The position numbers and the translations under genes were made by a program. The notes under the pieces are model-generated. The model was not told the DNA's origin. It was given only the letters and a program-made list of their open reading frames with translations, and searched no databases. A stretch of 64,000 nt of DNA, from positions 1,798,001 to 1,862,000 of the forward strand of contig JAJGBQ010000007.1 in NCBI GenBank assembly GCA_022457065.1, written 5' to 3'. The stretch is from Curvularia sp. ZM96 (taxonomy: Eukaryota; Ascomycota; Dothideomycetes; Pleosporales; Pleosporaceae). Shown here piece after piece: positions 1 through 11,564 of the stretch. Numbering within the stretch: the first letter of the stretch is position 1; every line of letters starts with the position of its first letter.

Positions 1-528
1 TCAAAACCGTCAAGCAAAGCACCTTCCGAAGCGGCGATTGAGACAACAGACCAAGTACGATACTTTCAGTTCCTCAAAGACACAGAAGCGAAAATACCCG
101 GTGATCCCTTTCATTCATTTCATATGTTCTTCTACGGCTCTCTCATGGATCCTGAAATCCTTCAAGCAATTCTCATTCTTCCCGGACTCCCGACTACAAG
201 GCCTGCTACCATTTCTGGGTTCCGCATCAAAATGTGGGGCATATACCCAGCCTTGATACCCTGCTCCTCTGGAAGGGTAGCTGGAACTGTGTGGGAGGTG
301 ACATCGGAAGCCCACTTTGACCGGTTGGCAGCTTACGAGACTGCCGCTTATAGAACCGACAAATGCGATGCGGTTTTAGAAAGCGGAGAGGTTCTGAGGA
401 ATTGCCGAACATTCTGCTGGGCAGGGGGGCCGGATAGTAAGGAACTTGAAGAAGGGAGTTTTGATCTTGAGCGCTATCAAAAATACTTCAAGCCTTCTGT
501 CACCAGGCGGCGGTCGCCAGTGTCGTAG
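1..528 (+). CDS. gamma-glutamylcyclotransferase/AIG2-like protein, 5'-truncated by window edge
   Basis: The reading frame is open from base 1 through the ATG at 124 to the TAG at 526-528, so the protein probably begins left of the window. The core F-Y-G-S-L-M-D-P-E (codons from 127) is the substrate-loop signature of the AIG2/gamma-glutamylcyclotransferase-like fold. It is followed by G-F-R-I-K-M-W-G-I-Y-P-A and G-R-V-A-G-T-V-W-E-V, the strands expected after it. Family members cyclise gamma-glutamyl compounds or act as small AIG2-like proteins; the exact substrate cannot be read here. The in-frame upstream segment (K-P-S-S-K-A-P-S... to F-H-S-F-H) resembles the variable N-terminal tail of fungal members. 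The C terminus is basic. Family assignment is fairly sure, activity is inference. Confidence 0.75.
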   Translation, partial: SKPSSKAPSEAAIETTDQVRYFQFLKDTEAKIPGDPFHSFHMFFYGSLMDPEILQAILILPGLPTTRPATISGFRIKMWGIYPALIPCSSGRVAGTVWEVTSEAHFDRLAAYETAAYRTDKCDAVLESGEVLRNCRTFCWAGGPDSKELEEGSFDLERYQKYFKPSVTRRRSPVS

Positions 529-1943
529 GTAACGGTTTGAAGCAGCGGGTACAAGACTCGTTCCACGGCTCTCTTGGGCTGGACGAATATTGGTCGAAAC
601 TTGTTCTTCTCTCTCGTTTCATACATTTATGTTATTAAGAAGGATGAATGTCTGTTTTGTCCAAAGTTTAGTGTCAACTGACAGACGGACTACTGGCTAC
701 ATGGTTGAGTTTGGATCTATATCCCAATTGAGGTGGCTGCTAAGATGGCTGCGAGGATGGTCAGCCAGTGAAGTTAATGAGAAATATACCAACACGCCTT
801 TCAACAACGATCGAGCAATATTTGAGGTCTAGAAGCGAACTATCCTAGCTAGAAGTAGTAAAGGCATCTAGTCACTTCCGAGTCGAGCTGTGGAGGTGGG
901 CTTCAGTTGAAGAGAGTGGTAGCCGACTTTCTTGTTGGTACACTGCATCACTGGCGCCTCGCGAGGTTGACGAACAGAAGTTGTAGGTGCAACTAGGTGT
1001 CAAGAGATGCTATATTAGGTACAGAAAATGGTTGCTACTTATCAGATATGCACGATGTCATTCGTTTACGTGCCTTTGAATGGGACGCAGAAGAATTGAC
1101 TCACGTCTCAGTGAGTACACACAACTGGGACCTGTGATTCCAGGGTCTCTGTAGTCGTGCGCGCGTCTAGGGGTCAGGGTGTTGGAATAACAGAAGGCAG
1201 AAACATGTTTTTATTTGGTCCAGCTTTACTTACACGCACACACAGCTGTTCCATCTGAGATCTTCATTTCATAGCTTCACTGTAATATGTTCCGCAGTGT
1301 CGGGCAATTTCATGTCTACAATCCCATATTACTTGTTTATAACCTCAGTGCTGGGTGAGTTCATAGAATCATGCATCATGACACGTTAACCTCTTCTGCT
1401 AAGATAATGGGGGAAGGGTGATTGACTCTGTGGACGGCCCTTGGATAACTGCCCATGGAGTCCACACAGCGCCCAAACTCAGGAAAACCCTCTTGGGCCA
1501 TAGATGTACAACTCTGGATTTCAATAGAACGATAGTAATTGTTTTTCGCGACTGGATAGGGCCGCGTGACCATTCATGGGCTCCAACCCCATAGAGAACG
1601 CTAGGAGAAAAAGCCAATGTTGACACGATTATTGCACTAGAGAATGGCGGGAAACAGCGAAACGTACAAACCAGGTTGTCAAGCTGACCTAGGTTTTGTT
1701 AGCTGGCGATATTCAGATTAGTGATGCGTGCTGGTCTGGTAGTCCAAAGCTGGTAACCAGTGCCAGCCTCGGCTCCACCCAGACTAAGTACCTGCCAGAT
1801 CCCTGCATCCAGGTAATTTTCCCAAACTCCGCAACCACTTTTCCTTGCCCGTCGCAACACAAGCGCGGCAGCACCCCAGCACCCCACGTCCTCCACCTCA
1901 CATCCGCTGGTTATCGCTACTTTCAGGCCTTCTCAATATCGTC
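529..1943. other. intergenic, no gene seen
   Basis: All frames hold only short open stretches (under about 80 codons) without recognisable domains. The stretch should carry the 3' end of the cyclotransferase-like gene and the promoter of the Rrp17 homologue. The last 250 bases before the Rrp17 start are C-rich with short pyrimidine tracts, as is usual for fungal leaders. Confidence 0.6.
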
Positions 1944-2699
1944 ATGGGACCACCAAACAAGAAACGCAAGCTCGCCGTCACCGCGCCCGAAACAATTGAA
2001 TTCGACTTTGCGGCGCGCGAAGAGTACTTGACCGGGTTCCACAAGCGCAAGCTCGAGCGAAAGAAGCACGCCCAAGAGGAAAATGCCAAGCGCGAGAAGG
2101 AGGAGAAGTTGAGATTAAGGCGAGAGGTACGTTTTACTATTTCTTGGAAATTGTTAGGAGCCCAACAAGCATACACTCGACTAACACCGCATCTATAGCT
2201 ACGAGCAGAGCGCAAAGCCGACTTAGAAAAGCACGTCCAAGAAGTAAACCGGCTGGTCAAACAAGCCAATGGCGACCTCAGCGAAACCGACGATGACGAC
2301 GAGGATGGAGAAGGAGAAGACGAGCAAGAGGAAGAATTCACCGGCTTCCAAGAGCCCGAGCCAATAAACCAAGAAGACGAGTACATCGACGAAGACAAAT
2401 ACACCACCGTCACAATGGAAAGCGTCAATATATCCAAGTCCGGCTTCTCGCGGCCGGGTGAAGACGACGAACATGACGAAGCGGCGAAGAAAAAGGCACA
2501 GGAGGCTGCGGAGGCGGAAGCAGCGGGCGCAGATGGCAAGAAGAGGGTCTGGACAAAGGCGTGGCCGAAGAACAGCGATAAGCCCAAGAAGAAGAAAAAG
2601 AAGTTTAGGTATGAGACCAAGACGGAGAGAAAGGCGGAGCGCATCAAGCAGGGCATGAAGAAGAAGAAGCAGAAGGAGGCTAGGATGAACAAAAAATAG
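1944..2699 (+). CDS. RRP17: Rrp17/Nol12 family rRNA-processing protein
   Basis: Model: exons 1944-2126 and 2199-2699, giving 227 residues. The intron (GTACGT...CTATAG, with CTAAC upstream of the acceptor) rejoins R-R-E to L-R-A-E-R without a frame break. Residues 1-75 match the Nol12 motif: P-P-N-K-K-R-K at the start, then E-F-D-F-A-A-R-E-E-Y-L-T-G-F-H-K-R-K and a long charged helix. The middle is acidic (runs of D/E around residues 85-125) and the last 60 residues are Lys-rich, typical of a nucleolar protein. Known members include yeast Rrp17, a 5'-3' exonuclease for the 5' ends of 5.8S and 25S rRNA. Role by homology only. A 273-codon frame on the other strand is its shadow. Confidence 0.9.
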
Positions 2700-3144
2700 C
2701 GATGAAACTCATAGCTCATAGGCGGTAGTGGGTGGTCGCTCTAAGGCTCTTGGAGCTCGCACAAGATGGAACCAATGATACCCTTTCATGAACTGCCATG
2801 GCAGAATCTTATTGTGTACAAGGGCAGGATATGGCGACTTCCGCTATTAAGTGTGAAACCACCAACAATGTATTTGCTCGGGGATTACAAAAGGCGAACA
2901 GTGCCCGCTCAGCAAGCAGCTGCAGGAAAGAAACAGTTGTATAGTATAGGGGTACGCAAATATCATGTATGTGAAATCTGCCTCTATTTCCAAGCTTCAC
3001 GGCAAGCTTAAAAAACGCTCTCTCCCATCACCAGCTCCTCTTGCCGCACGCACTCAATAACGAAGTGGTTAGCTCAACGATACTGAGGCCCGACTCAAAG
3101 CTCCATTGAATACAGTCAACCACACAGGAGCAACCAAAGCGAGA
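2700..3144. other. intergenic between convergent Rrp17 and tropomyosin genes
   Basis: The two genes end towards each other, so these 445 bases hold both 3' untranslated regions. No further gene is supported; an 81-codon frame here has no recognisable content. Confidence 0.6.
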
Positions 3145-3840
3145 TCAGATGTTACCGATCTCCTTGACGAAATCATCGAGCTCCTTCTTGGTGTCGGCGT
3201 ACTTCTTGGCCATCTCCTCGTACTTGGATTCCCACTGGTCGCGAGATTGCTCGAGAGCCTGGACTTTGCGTTCGTAGTGGCCGGACTTGACGTCGGTTTG
3301 GCGGAGCCTATAGCGTGGCGAGTCAGTACACGTAGATCAGGGGTGTTGATAGCAGAGAGCTATCGCAAGAAAATGGAGAGAGCAGTCGTACTTCTCGTTG
3401 AGCTCACGGATCGTCCTGTCCGACTCCTCAGCTTCTTCCTCAAGAACTTGAATCTTTCGCTGAAGGCTCTCAGCTTGAGTGCCGGCCTGAGCACCTGCAC
3501 CAGCTTCGTCCTTGTGGATCTTGACTTGCCCCTCAAGCTTCTCAACCTCGGCCTCGAGCACAGAGTTCTTGTGCGTCAGCGAGGTGATTTCCTGCTCCTT
3601 CTGTGTCGTCTCGGCCTCGAGCTGCTTGACCCTGGCCTTGAGCTCCTCGGCACGGGCGCTGCTCTCGTCCGCCTCGACGCGGAGAGCTTCCATGCGCTAT
3701 TCAAGAAAAGTCATGTTAGCATCCATTTTGCACTTGGGCGTTGACAAGCACGAATGTGGCGTTGGCCAGAGGTAGGGATAGGCATGGGAGAAGGGGAATT
3801 GGCGGGGTATGCGTGGACTCACCTTCTTGATCTGATCCAT
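3145..3840 (-). CDS. tropomyosin
   Basis: Minus-strand exons 3823-3840 (M-D-Q-I-K-K), 3392-3696 and 3145-3307 give exactly 161 residues, the length of short fungal tropomyosins. Splice sites are GTGAGT...AATAG and GTACGA...CTATAG. The whole protein is an uninterrupted heptad coiled coil with many E, K, Q and A, starting R-M-E-A-L-R-V-E-A-D and ending E-L-D-D-F-V-K-E-I-G-N-I. Tropomyosin polymerises along formin-nucleated actin filaments and stabilises actin cables and the cytokinetic ring. The first coding exon is only 18 nt. The gene is divergent from the securin-like gene, with 329 bp between the starts. Confidence 0.93.
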
Positions 3841-4169
3841 GGCGGTGGGAGGTGTGGAATGTGTGGGAGAGGCGGTGGTTTGCTTGGGCTATTGCTGCTA
3901 AGACGACTGCAGCTTAAAAGGAGGATTGGTGTGGTGTGTTGGCTGTCTTGATTGTGGAAGAGAGAGAAATGTCCCTTGCAGTGGAGGTGTGAAAGCTGAC
4001 AATGCGGGCAAGCGCTGCCAAAAGGGGACTACCTCCGCCCGGACCCTTCGTCGCCAGCCCAGACCCGACTTGGTCGCCGCCCTAGCAACCGCCAGTAAAC
4101 ACGACTGCCGCGCCCGAGCCCATCACCCACCACCCCACACGACTCGCTCAATGTAACGACCATCATATC
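3841..4169. promoter_or_regulatory. shared divergent promoter, tropomyosin / securin-like gene
   Basis: The 329 bases lie between two start codons pointing away from each other, so both promoters and leaders must be here. No clear TATA box was seen. The half nearest the plus-strand gene is C-rich, fitting a 5' leader. Confidence 0.6.
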
Positions 4170-5617
4170 ATGGCCACTCTCGCAGCTAACGACCAGGAAA
4201 ATGCTGTCCGCCATCTGCACGCCGGCGCCGCCTCAAAATCGCTGAATGCGGGCCTCAAGGGCTTCAACGCCAAAACACCAGGAAACAAGGCCCCGAAGAC
4301 ACCATTCCAGATTCCGCTCAACGACGAAAATGCCGTGACCAAGGGCGGAAAGTCATTCCTGCAGACCAAGGGCAAGGGAGCCGAGTTGTTCACTGGCGCA
4401 AAAGGTGGAAAGATTGATAGCAATGCCTTTGTCACGCCAGCCGGTATGCCGGGATATCTCATGTAATTCGTTCATCAAGACTGACGTGTCCAGGGCCCCG
4501 CACGCGTGCGCCGTTGGGCATGAAGACGACCAACGCCAAGTCACGAGTCTTTGCAACCCCAGCGCCTCTTTCCTCTGCGAAGACGCAGAAGCTGAGCCCG
4601 CGTCTGCGCCGTCCCAAGGTCAAGGTCCACCAGCCGGAAGTCGCCCAGGAGTCCGAAGATGACGTGCCCGAGGTCGAGTACATGCCTCCCAAGGAGATCC
4701 CACTTGAGGATGATATGGACGACTGGTTGCCCAGGAACTGGACTATCCCGAAGATTAGCGAGCAGGACATGGTGCGCGGAATCTGGCAGGCCTATCACAA
4801 CCCAGTTGAGGACGATGGACGGACCCGCGGGCAGCGCCAATTTGAAGAGGAACTCCAAAAGGGTCGCAAGCAGCGTGATGAGCAGTTCGAGAAGGTCTTT
4901 GCATCGCAGATGGCTAAGGACGATGCTGAAATGAGGGAATATTACGGCATCACGGACCCCAAGACGGAGGCACCGAAAGCAGTAACTTCTCTTTCTGCGC
5001 TCAAGAAGGCCCCAACTGGACTATCGACTATGCGTGCGCGATCTGCAGCCGCTGCTCTTGGTCCAACGCCGAAGCCTAGCTACGCTGCTCCCACTGCAGC
5101 TGTCAAGTCGCGCATACCGACTGGCCTAGTAGCTGGTAGAAAAGGAGCGAAAACGCCCACCGAGCTTTCCATGTCTCGCCAGGCTTCAGCAACGGCCGCG
5201 TCGAAGAGCACTATTGGCTACGCTCAGGGCCGTGCTGGACGTGTTGCCCCAGCAGCCCGGAAGCCTCTTTCCAACGTGACGAAGCCCGCGCCTTTCTCAG
5301 CCACGTCTCGACCCCTCTCGTCGATTCACAACCGGAGTGCGAGCGCCAACAGCGGAACTATCCGATCTCGCGGCACGACGTCTCGCTGCAGCTCCACTAC
5401 CACCGGCGCTGCGCCAGCAGAGGAAGAGCAGCCTCGCCGCACCGCCGAAGACGTGGATCGCGAGATGGAGTTGTTGCTGCTCGCACGTTCAGACGACGAG
5501 GACGACGAGGCGTGGACGCAGGTCTTCAATAACCAGTTGCTTGGTATTGATGTTCTCGAGCAGCATGACGACGACGAGGATGACAACTTTCAGTTCAAGC
5601 TCCCGGAAGGCTTGTAG
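4170..5617 (+). CDS. securin-like separase inhibitor candidate
   Basis: Exons 4170-4443 and 4494-5617 (50-nt intron) give 465 residues of low-complexity protein without a globular domain. Near residue 96 the segment R-A-P-L-G-M-K-T-T resembles the destruction boxes of fission-yeast Cut2 (R-x-x-L form). Around residues 151-157 the segment E-V-E-Y-M-P-P, followed by K-E-I-P-L-E-D-D, resembles the conserved acidic/proline segment by which securins occupy the separase active site. The N terminus is basic, the middle rich in T, S, A and R, and the C terminus (from about 415) strongly acidic; securins share this layout. If right, it holds separase inactive until the anaphase-promoting complex destroys it. 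Recognition rests on short motifs, so function is tentative although the gene looks real. Confidence 0.5.
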
Positions 5618-6911
5618 AGAGCTGTGGGAGAGACAAAGAGACGCAAGGGAATAATCAACTGGAGAAAAAAAAAGTGACTAAACTGTGTAATTATTAAAAA
5701 CCACCTGTCGGTTCCAGTGAAGGGGTCTATGGAGTTTGGGTTATTGTATACCTCTGTGTTTTGCTTCTATTTCTCTCACTTATAAAAGGGAAGGGCTTTT
5801 GTTTATTTTCAGTCAATTGCAGTTGTTCACGAATGACTGCTCTGCGGACATGCCGTATATCGATCACTGACTATGTACCACCTTGTGGTATAAAGAATGA
5901 CCATGGTATTGTGCAATCATCATGTACCCTATGTTCCTTCTTACTTCTTTACGTGCTATGCTCGTCTATTTGTCTTAGATTTTCGTTCTGAGAATAGGCG
6001 CCTGGCTAGTTAACTCAGGACCATCGAAAAACAGTGCAATATTCGAACTACGCACTCCATTGTCTTATACAGCCACTGACAACCCAGAACACGCTAAATG
6101 GTTCTCGGCCTGCTGTTGCCCATACTTTTTGCTTATTCACGGGGTAGCAGTATGGGGGAAGTTAACAAGACCTACATAGGTCGACTTGGCAAGACAGCGA
6201 TACACCTCAGAGTCTCATCGGGGGCAGATTGGGCGACTGCAGCGAGTGCGGATCTGGAAGTAATAGGTAGTTTTGAAACTATGGTCCCTATCTTACGTGA
6301 TCAATATTGTATTTGTCCTATTATCTAGGCTGAAAGAGAAGGTTGGAGTGCTTCTTTCTGGTTCAACTATACTTTGATACCTACACGTTAAAAAAGTCTC
6401 ACCTGGGATCAGTCCTTATTGCATCGCTTGGCTTAATTATGTGCTTTTCGTGATATGATTGTACAAAATCAGAATCGTTGACTATCCATTCTCACAATCT
6501 ATAGTTACGTCTTTGTTTTTTCCCCTCCCTTTTCAACATTTCGCTCCCATTAGGAAACACTCTTTTCCAATCGCCTTTTGTAATTTTCGTAGATTCCTTT
6601 ATGTTATGTATATAGTATATAGATATATGTTAATTTTTTTTTGAAAGACTATCGTTGTCCTGCTATAACTCCATTCCCCTGGCGCGTGCATTTGAGACAA
6701 GGGAGATAGGAAGATATAAGGAAAAAAGAAAAACTTCCCTCCCTCCATGAAGATACACAATCAGTGCCCTCCAGCCCGTGAAAACAAAGCGAGGCCAGAG
6801 AGATGCGCGCTGTTAAACCCCACCATTGGATACGCCATGCTGCTGAAAAAAACAACCGAGAAAGAGTTTAGGAATAAAGCACATTAGCATGATAGACCGT
6901 GTAGTATGTAT
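5618..6911. other. intergenic, A/T-richer, no gene seen
   Basis: This separates the convergent securin-like and SWIB genes. It holds several T-rich tracts and a TATA-like AT run near 6600-6640, but no frame above 76 codons and no recognisable motif. Presumably two 3' untranslated regions plus spacer. Confidence 0.55.
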
Positions 6912-7952
6912 CTAGTTCACCACCTCATCAACTGCGTATAGATTCTGATTGAGAATCTTGTTCATGGTGAACATGTGCACGCGATCTTGCTTGAAGACGG
7001 CGCGCATGGCGTCGTCACATCGGATCTGGCGCTTGTCGCTGGGGTCTTGGAGGTCGCGCTCCTTGACGTACTCCCATATCTTTTTGACGGTCTGGGGCCG
7101 GGAGAGGTGGGTTTCGCCGAGGAGCTCAGAGAGGGCTGGAGAGAGTGCCATGGGTTTCTGGATGGGAGATTAGTTTTCTTTTTTTGATCTAACAAGGCGA
7201 GAGAGATAGGAAAAGGTGAACGGACATGGAAGCCTCCTTTTCGGCTTGGGCTCTTCTTCTCGCCTCCGCTGCCTGAGCCAATATCACTGTCATCCTCGTC
7301 TTTGACTTTGTTGGAACTCTTCTTTTTGGTCTTTTTCTTGGGCGCCGGCGCTTTCCGCTTGGTATTTCCACCACGCGTTGCTCTGCCCATGCGCGCATTT
7401 TCCTCTGCCTGCAACCTCGCGGCAAAAGCCGCATCGTCGTCCTCGTCCTTTACTTTTGTCTTTTTGTTCTTCTTCTTGGGCGGCGGATTGTCTTCCACCT
7501 CGGATAGGACAGACTCGTCATCGGGCGGCGATCGCTTGTGGTTGGACATGTCCGATGTATCGCCGTTGGTCGTTTTGGTGCCGTTCTCGACGGTATACGT
7601 GGGCTCCGAGGCGTCGGAGCCGCCGCCGTTCTGCTCGCTGTTGAACTTGTCGAAGCGCTGCATGATGAGCGTGGTGATTTGGTCCTGTTTGAAAAGCTCA
7701 GTTTAGGCCTCGCAGAACATGTTGAGACTCGCAACCTTTTGATGCGACAAGTCCTGGCCGACTCTTTCCTGCAGGCCCTTGCGAATGCGCTTCGCAGAGA
7801 TGGTGTTTATGTCGCTTGCGCGCAGGATGTCATCAATGATGACCGAGTACGAGGCCTCGACCTCTGCGGGGAGCGGCTCTGGCGCGCCATGTTAGCATGC
7901 GGATGCAAGGCGCGTGGTGATGAGAGTGCGGGAGTAGATGCTTACCCGACAT
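6912..7952 (-). CDS. DEK_C and SWIB/MDM2 domain protein (Uaf30/Tri1 type)
   Basis: Four minus-strand exons: 7946-7952, 7736-7878, 7226-7684 and 6912-7157, giving 284 residues. Residues about 5-60 (E-A-S-Y-S-V-I-I-D-D-I-L-R-A-S-D...) form a DEK C-terminal-like helical domain. Residues 80-200 are a basic/acidic linker rich in K, E and D. The end is a SWIB domain, reading G-G-F-H then K-P-M-A-L-S-P-A-L-S-E-L-L-G, then the W-E-Y-V-K segment, closing N-K-I-L-N-Q-N-L. This pairing is known from yeast Uaf30 (RNA polymerase I upstream activating factor) and Tri1; which one is the counterpart is not decidable here. The first coding exon is only 7 nt (ATGTCGG), an unusual micro-exon that rests on good splice sites (GTAAGC, CGCCAG). 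Confidence 0.85.
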
Positions 7953-8708
7953 GGCGGTTGTGGTGGTGATGTTTGGACGGAAAGGTGATGGTCGCAACTA
8001 CAAGCTCGGTCGCCAGGACGCACTGTCAGGACGCAGGACCCGGGTGTTTGAGACGGAAGAAAAGTGGGCGCAACAGGCGCAGACCGTCTACACGGAGGGT
8101 TCGTGGTGAGGCCGAGTAAGAGAGCAGCCTCTCAGCCAGCAATCGACTACGGTTGCCGCGGCCCACTCTCAGACAGGTCAGAGGAGCAGCCAAGGTCGCG
8201 GTCAGATGCTTTGTAGCGGGGTCCCGTCACAGGAAGCAGCGAGCAGGCCGTGCCGTCTGTGTTGTAGAGCCGCCTGGGGAGGATGTGCAGCAGCCAGAGA
8301 TGCAGCGGGACGCCGTTGCAAAAGGGATTTGCTGGACACCGAGACTAGCAACTGGGCGGGCGGCGACAATCGAGGCATGCGCGATGAGGTGTGAAGCCGT
8401 AGATGCACGGGCGCGGCCTAGTCAGGTACGGCCCGACCGAGCACCAGCGACGCTGGAGGAGGCTGGGGAACCATGAGCCATCACACCATCCATGGTCCAG
8501 TCGGCAGCTGCTGCAGGCACTCGCACACATGCACACGTCAAACAAGGGCGTTGGCTTTTCTTCGCGTTGCGCTGCAATTACTCGTCCTATATATCGGCAG
8601 ACTGCATACTCGTCCCAAAGCGGTAGTCTATGCAACAGGTCGCCACCACGCAGCCTCGTATTGCATCCCTTTTGAGCCTGCGCCACTCGCTCGTCCCGGC
8701 AGCGATGC
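7953..8708. other. intergenic between tandem minus-strand genes
   Basis: This stretch holds the promoter of the SWIB gene (right of its start at 7952) and the 3' region of the recyclin gene. It is GC-rich, with short overlapping frames on both strands that show no domain. Confidence 0.55.
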
Positions 8709-11564
8709 TCACATGACCAGGCATCCCACGCCGTACATTTGCTTCTCCACCGCACTCTTGATGTGATACCAGTCGGCTCTTCTCTCCGCAAACTCATACA
8801 CCTCCTCCGCCCGAAAGATGCCGTGGTACCGGTCCGTATCCGCAATAATGGTCGCGATTTCTTTGGCCTGCTTGGCGTCAATGAGATAGATTTGCGAAAG
8901 CTCGCGCAGCGCCGCAAAGTACTGGATCAGTGGCTTGTTGCGTAGCGATACAATGTACGTGTTGTATGCGTTCATGTCACTGCTAGAGTCAGCAAATGTC
9001 TCGGTTTGCATCTGGGGTCAAGGGACATTACCTAATCAGCCTGATGGCGCCGTCCACACTGATTCTTTGCCGCTTCAGGTGCTTGCAAAGAGCAGTGAAC
9101 AGGCGCACCCCGACTTCCTGGTTGAACACATCCAGCACGTTCTTATCTGTGCTGCCAATGAGCATACTGGTGTGCGACGATACCACTTCCACAATCTTGA
9201 GTGCCGTCTGGCTGGGCCCAATATCAGACATCTCCACCACCCCATTGGGCCCTACAGGCGGATTGAAATCCGAAGGGCTTTGCGTGGTGCCACAAAGGTA
9301 CTCGACTTCATCCATCAGCACGTCGATACCTTTGTTGAGGCCTGCAGCCACGCTTTCGTCCAGCTGCGCCTCGAACCGCTTCTTCTCCTTTGCTGCCAGA
9401 CTGAGAAAATCGTCTCGGTCCGTCAGGTTGGCCGCCACAAGCTCTTGGAGATAGAAGACGTCGACCATTTGCTGGATCAAGTCTCCGACATTGACTAGCT
9501 CCAGGAACGCCACGAGCGGCGCAACCCCCTCTTGGCTGTGATCTGCCACCTCTCTGGGCTTGTAGTCGGCCAAGTGATTGACAGCCTTGTCGAAACCCAA
9601 CTTCATATGACGATTGCCCAGAATCTGGACAAGGTGAATGAAGATCTGTTCCGACTGCTCTTTTGCTTCTTCACCAGACTGGCCGCCGAGCCGGACGAAG
9701 CGTGCAGCGCGTTCGAGACTGGCCTTGGCCATGTGTGTCAGATTGAGAGCAACCTCGATACTGAAGAGCGACCGGATTCCCTCCAGCCTGGAGTTCATAA
9801 TGGCGGCCTTGGCAGCCAGTTCCGTTGTGGGGGCGTCAGGACGTGGGGTTGACGACCGATCGCCAGGAGCCGGAGTCCCGCTTCTCGACGTCGGCTCCAA
9901 GACGCTGTTTCGGTTGGCACTGCCCCCAGGCTTGCTGGCACCCGAACCACCACCCATGGTAGGCAGCACGTTGACAGGCATCATGACGACCTTTTTGAAG
10001 GACGACAAAAAGTCCTGCTTGACTGCCTTTCGGTTCACATTGGCCATGAAACGAGTTTCGGTGGTTTGCTCTTCTTCTCGCAGTCGCTTCTCCCAAGTGT
10101 CGACCTCGGCTTCGGACTTGCGCTTGAAGTAGTCCAGCTCTTCCTGGAGGTACAAATCAACATGCGGCTCGAAGCAGCGCATTATGATGCGCATGACCTC
10201 TTGTTGGAAGTCTGGCTTGGAGGCTTTGGTAGGATGTAATGAGATGGCAAGCTGGACGGCTTGGTCGAAGACGCCTGCGACGGCTTTCAAGTAAGTTTCG
10301 ATACTCGCATCGTGAGCTTCGTCAAAGAGAGTGGTGAGGTATTCTGCAATGACATCGTCTGCAACGCGCTCCAGGAAGGTCTGTAGAACGTCGACGGTGG
10401 GGGGAAAGACACGATCAATGATTTCGGCTTCGTTGTTGAGCTCAGTGGCTAGGCTCTTGAAGAATTTATGCGAGGGCTCCAAGCTAAGTTCTTCCTTTCG
10501 CAGGCAATCTGATGGGTCTCCTAGCCTCTCTTTGTCCAACATCAATGGGTGGTTGTGGATGAAGGAGTCCAGGCATGCAGCACCACCATTCAGGGCGACG
10601 AGGACGGATGCAAACCGCTTCATACGGCCGTCAAAGTCTTTGTCCATGTAGCCTTGCTCGAACTCGCGAAGCACGGCGTTTTCGAAGATGCCCGTCATGG
10701 TGTCGAGCTTCTCCTCACGCTGATGCCAGCCTTGGGCGAAGTCGCTCTTTGCAAATATCTTGAGCTGGGCCAGCATCTGAGCCTGCTGCTCGGGGTCACG
10801 ATACGTGCGAAAGAGTATGGGATCGGCATGGCTTCTTGACCTCTCGATATCATAGTAGAAGGGAGCCAGGGCGCCATAGATTTTGCCATACTCTTGTCGT
10901 GCCATGCCGCGTATTGAGCGCACGTTTGCTATGACCTTGACAGCCGCCTGCGGATCGACAAGGTAGGAGCCCGGGGCTGGTGTCCCGGCCGCTGAAAGCG
11001 TCATGTCATTGAAGCCTTTATCGAGCGTGGTCGAGCGTGGCCGGGCTTGGTGGTCCTGGGACTTCCGCAGCAGGTCCTCTTCTATGGTGGCATCGAACAG
11101 GGTCATGCTGGTGCTGCCCACGTGACCATCTCCCAACGGCATGGCGCTGGCCGTGGTGGTGCTGCCATTGGGTCCAACACCAGCGACACGTGCCTCGTCG
11201 GCTCTTTGTGCCTGTAGCTTCTTCCGCATGGCCTCTTCGAAGCGCTGCTTGGCCTCCGCCTCGTTCCAGCAGCCCATGCTGCGGAGTCTCTGCTGCCACC
11301 TCGTGTCATCGTATACCATTTCACGCATGCGTCTCGAGGTGCGGGCAAAGCTGAACATGTCGGCGACGGGCAGGTAGTCGAGGATAGTGTTGATGAGCTC
11401 TGCAGAGACACAAAGTCAGACATAGTGATTGCATGTGCCGCATGGTCCGTACCTGCAGGCAGGACTGCCTTGGAGTCGCCCACGAGCTGCGTGGTGCGCA
11501 GCGACGCCAGGACTGACGTCTGCGTTTGGGGCACCGCCCGCTTGAAGTTTGACTTTGGAGGCAT
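8709..11564 (-). CDS. RCY1: recyclin-1-like F-box protein with Sec10 domain and CAAX end
   Basis: Exons 11453-11564, 9032-11399 and 8709-8979 (introns 53 and 52 nt) give 916 residues. Residues about 37-80 form an F-box (L-P-A-E-L-I-N-T-I-L-D-Y-L-P-V-A-D-M-F-S). The rest matches the Sec10-like helical rods, including V-D-G-A-I-R-L-I-S-D-M-N-A-Y near the last splice junction. The protein ends C-L-V-M, a CAAX box whose final Met predicts farnesylation. F-box, Sec10 region and CAAX together define the Rcy1/Pof6 family rather than the exocyst subunit Sec10 itself. Rcy1 binds Skp1 and works in recycling of plasma-membrane proteins such as v-SNAREs through endosomes. Residues about 470-530 are a low-complexity G/S/P linker. 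Confidence 0.88.

Noticed and set aside
1898..2719. 273-codon minus-strand frame
   Set aside because: Antisense of the Lys/Glu-rich Rrp17 gene; its F/S/L runs are the complement of AAG/GAG codons.
3106..3744. 212-codon plus-strand frame
   Set aside because: Antisense to the tropomyosin coiled coil, which yields Leu-rich complement; tropomyosin fits length and splice sites.
8709..11564. Naming the gene as exocyst subunit Sec10
   Set aside because: An N-terminal F-box and C-terminal CAAX box fit recyclin-1, which shares the Sec10-like domain; exocyst Sec10 has neither.
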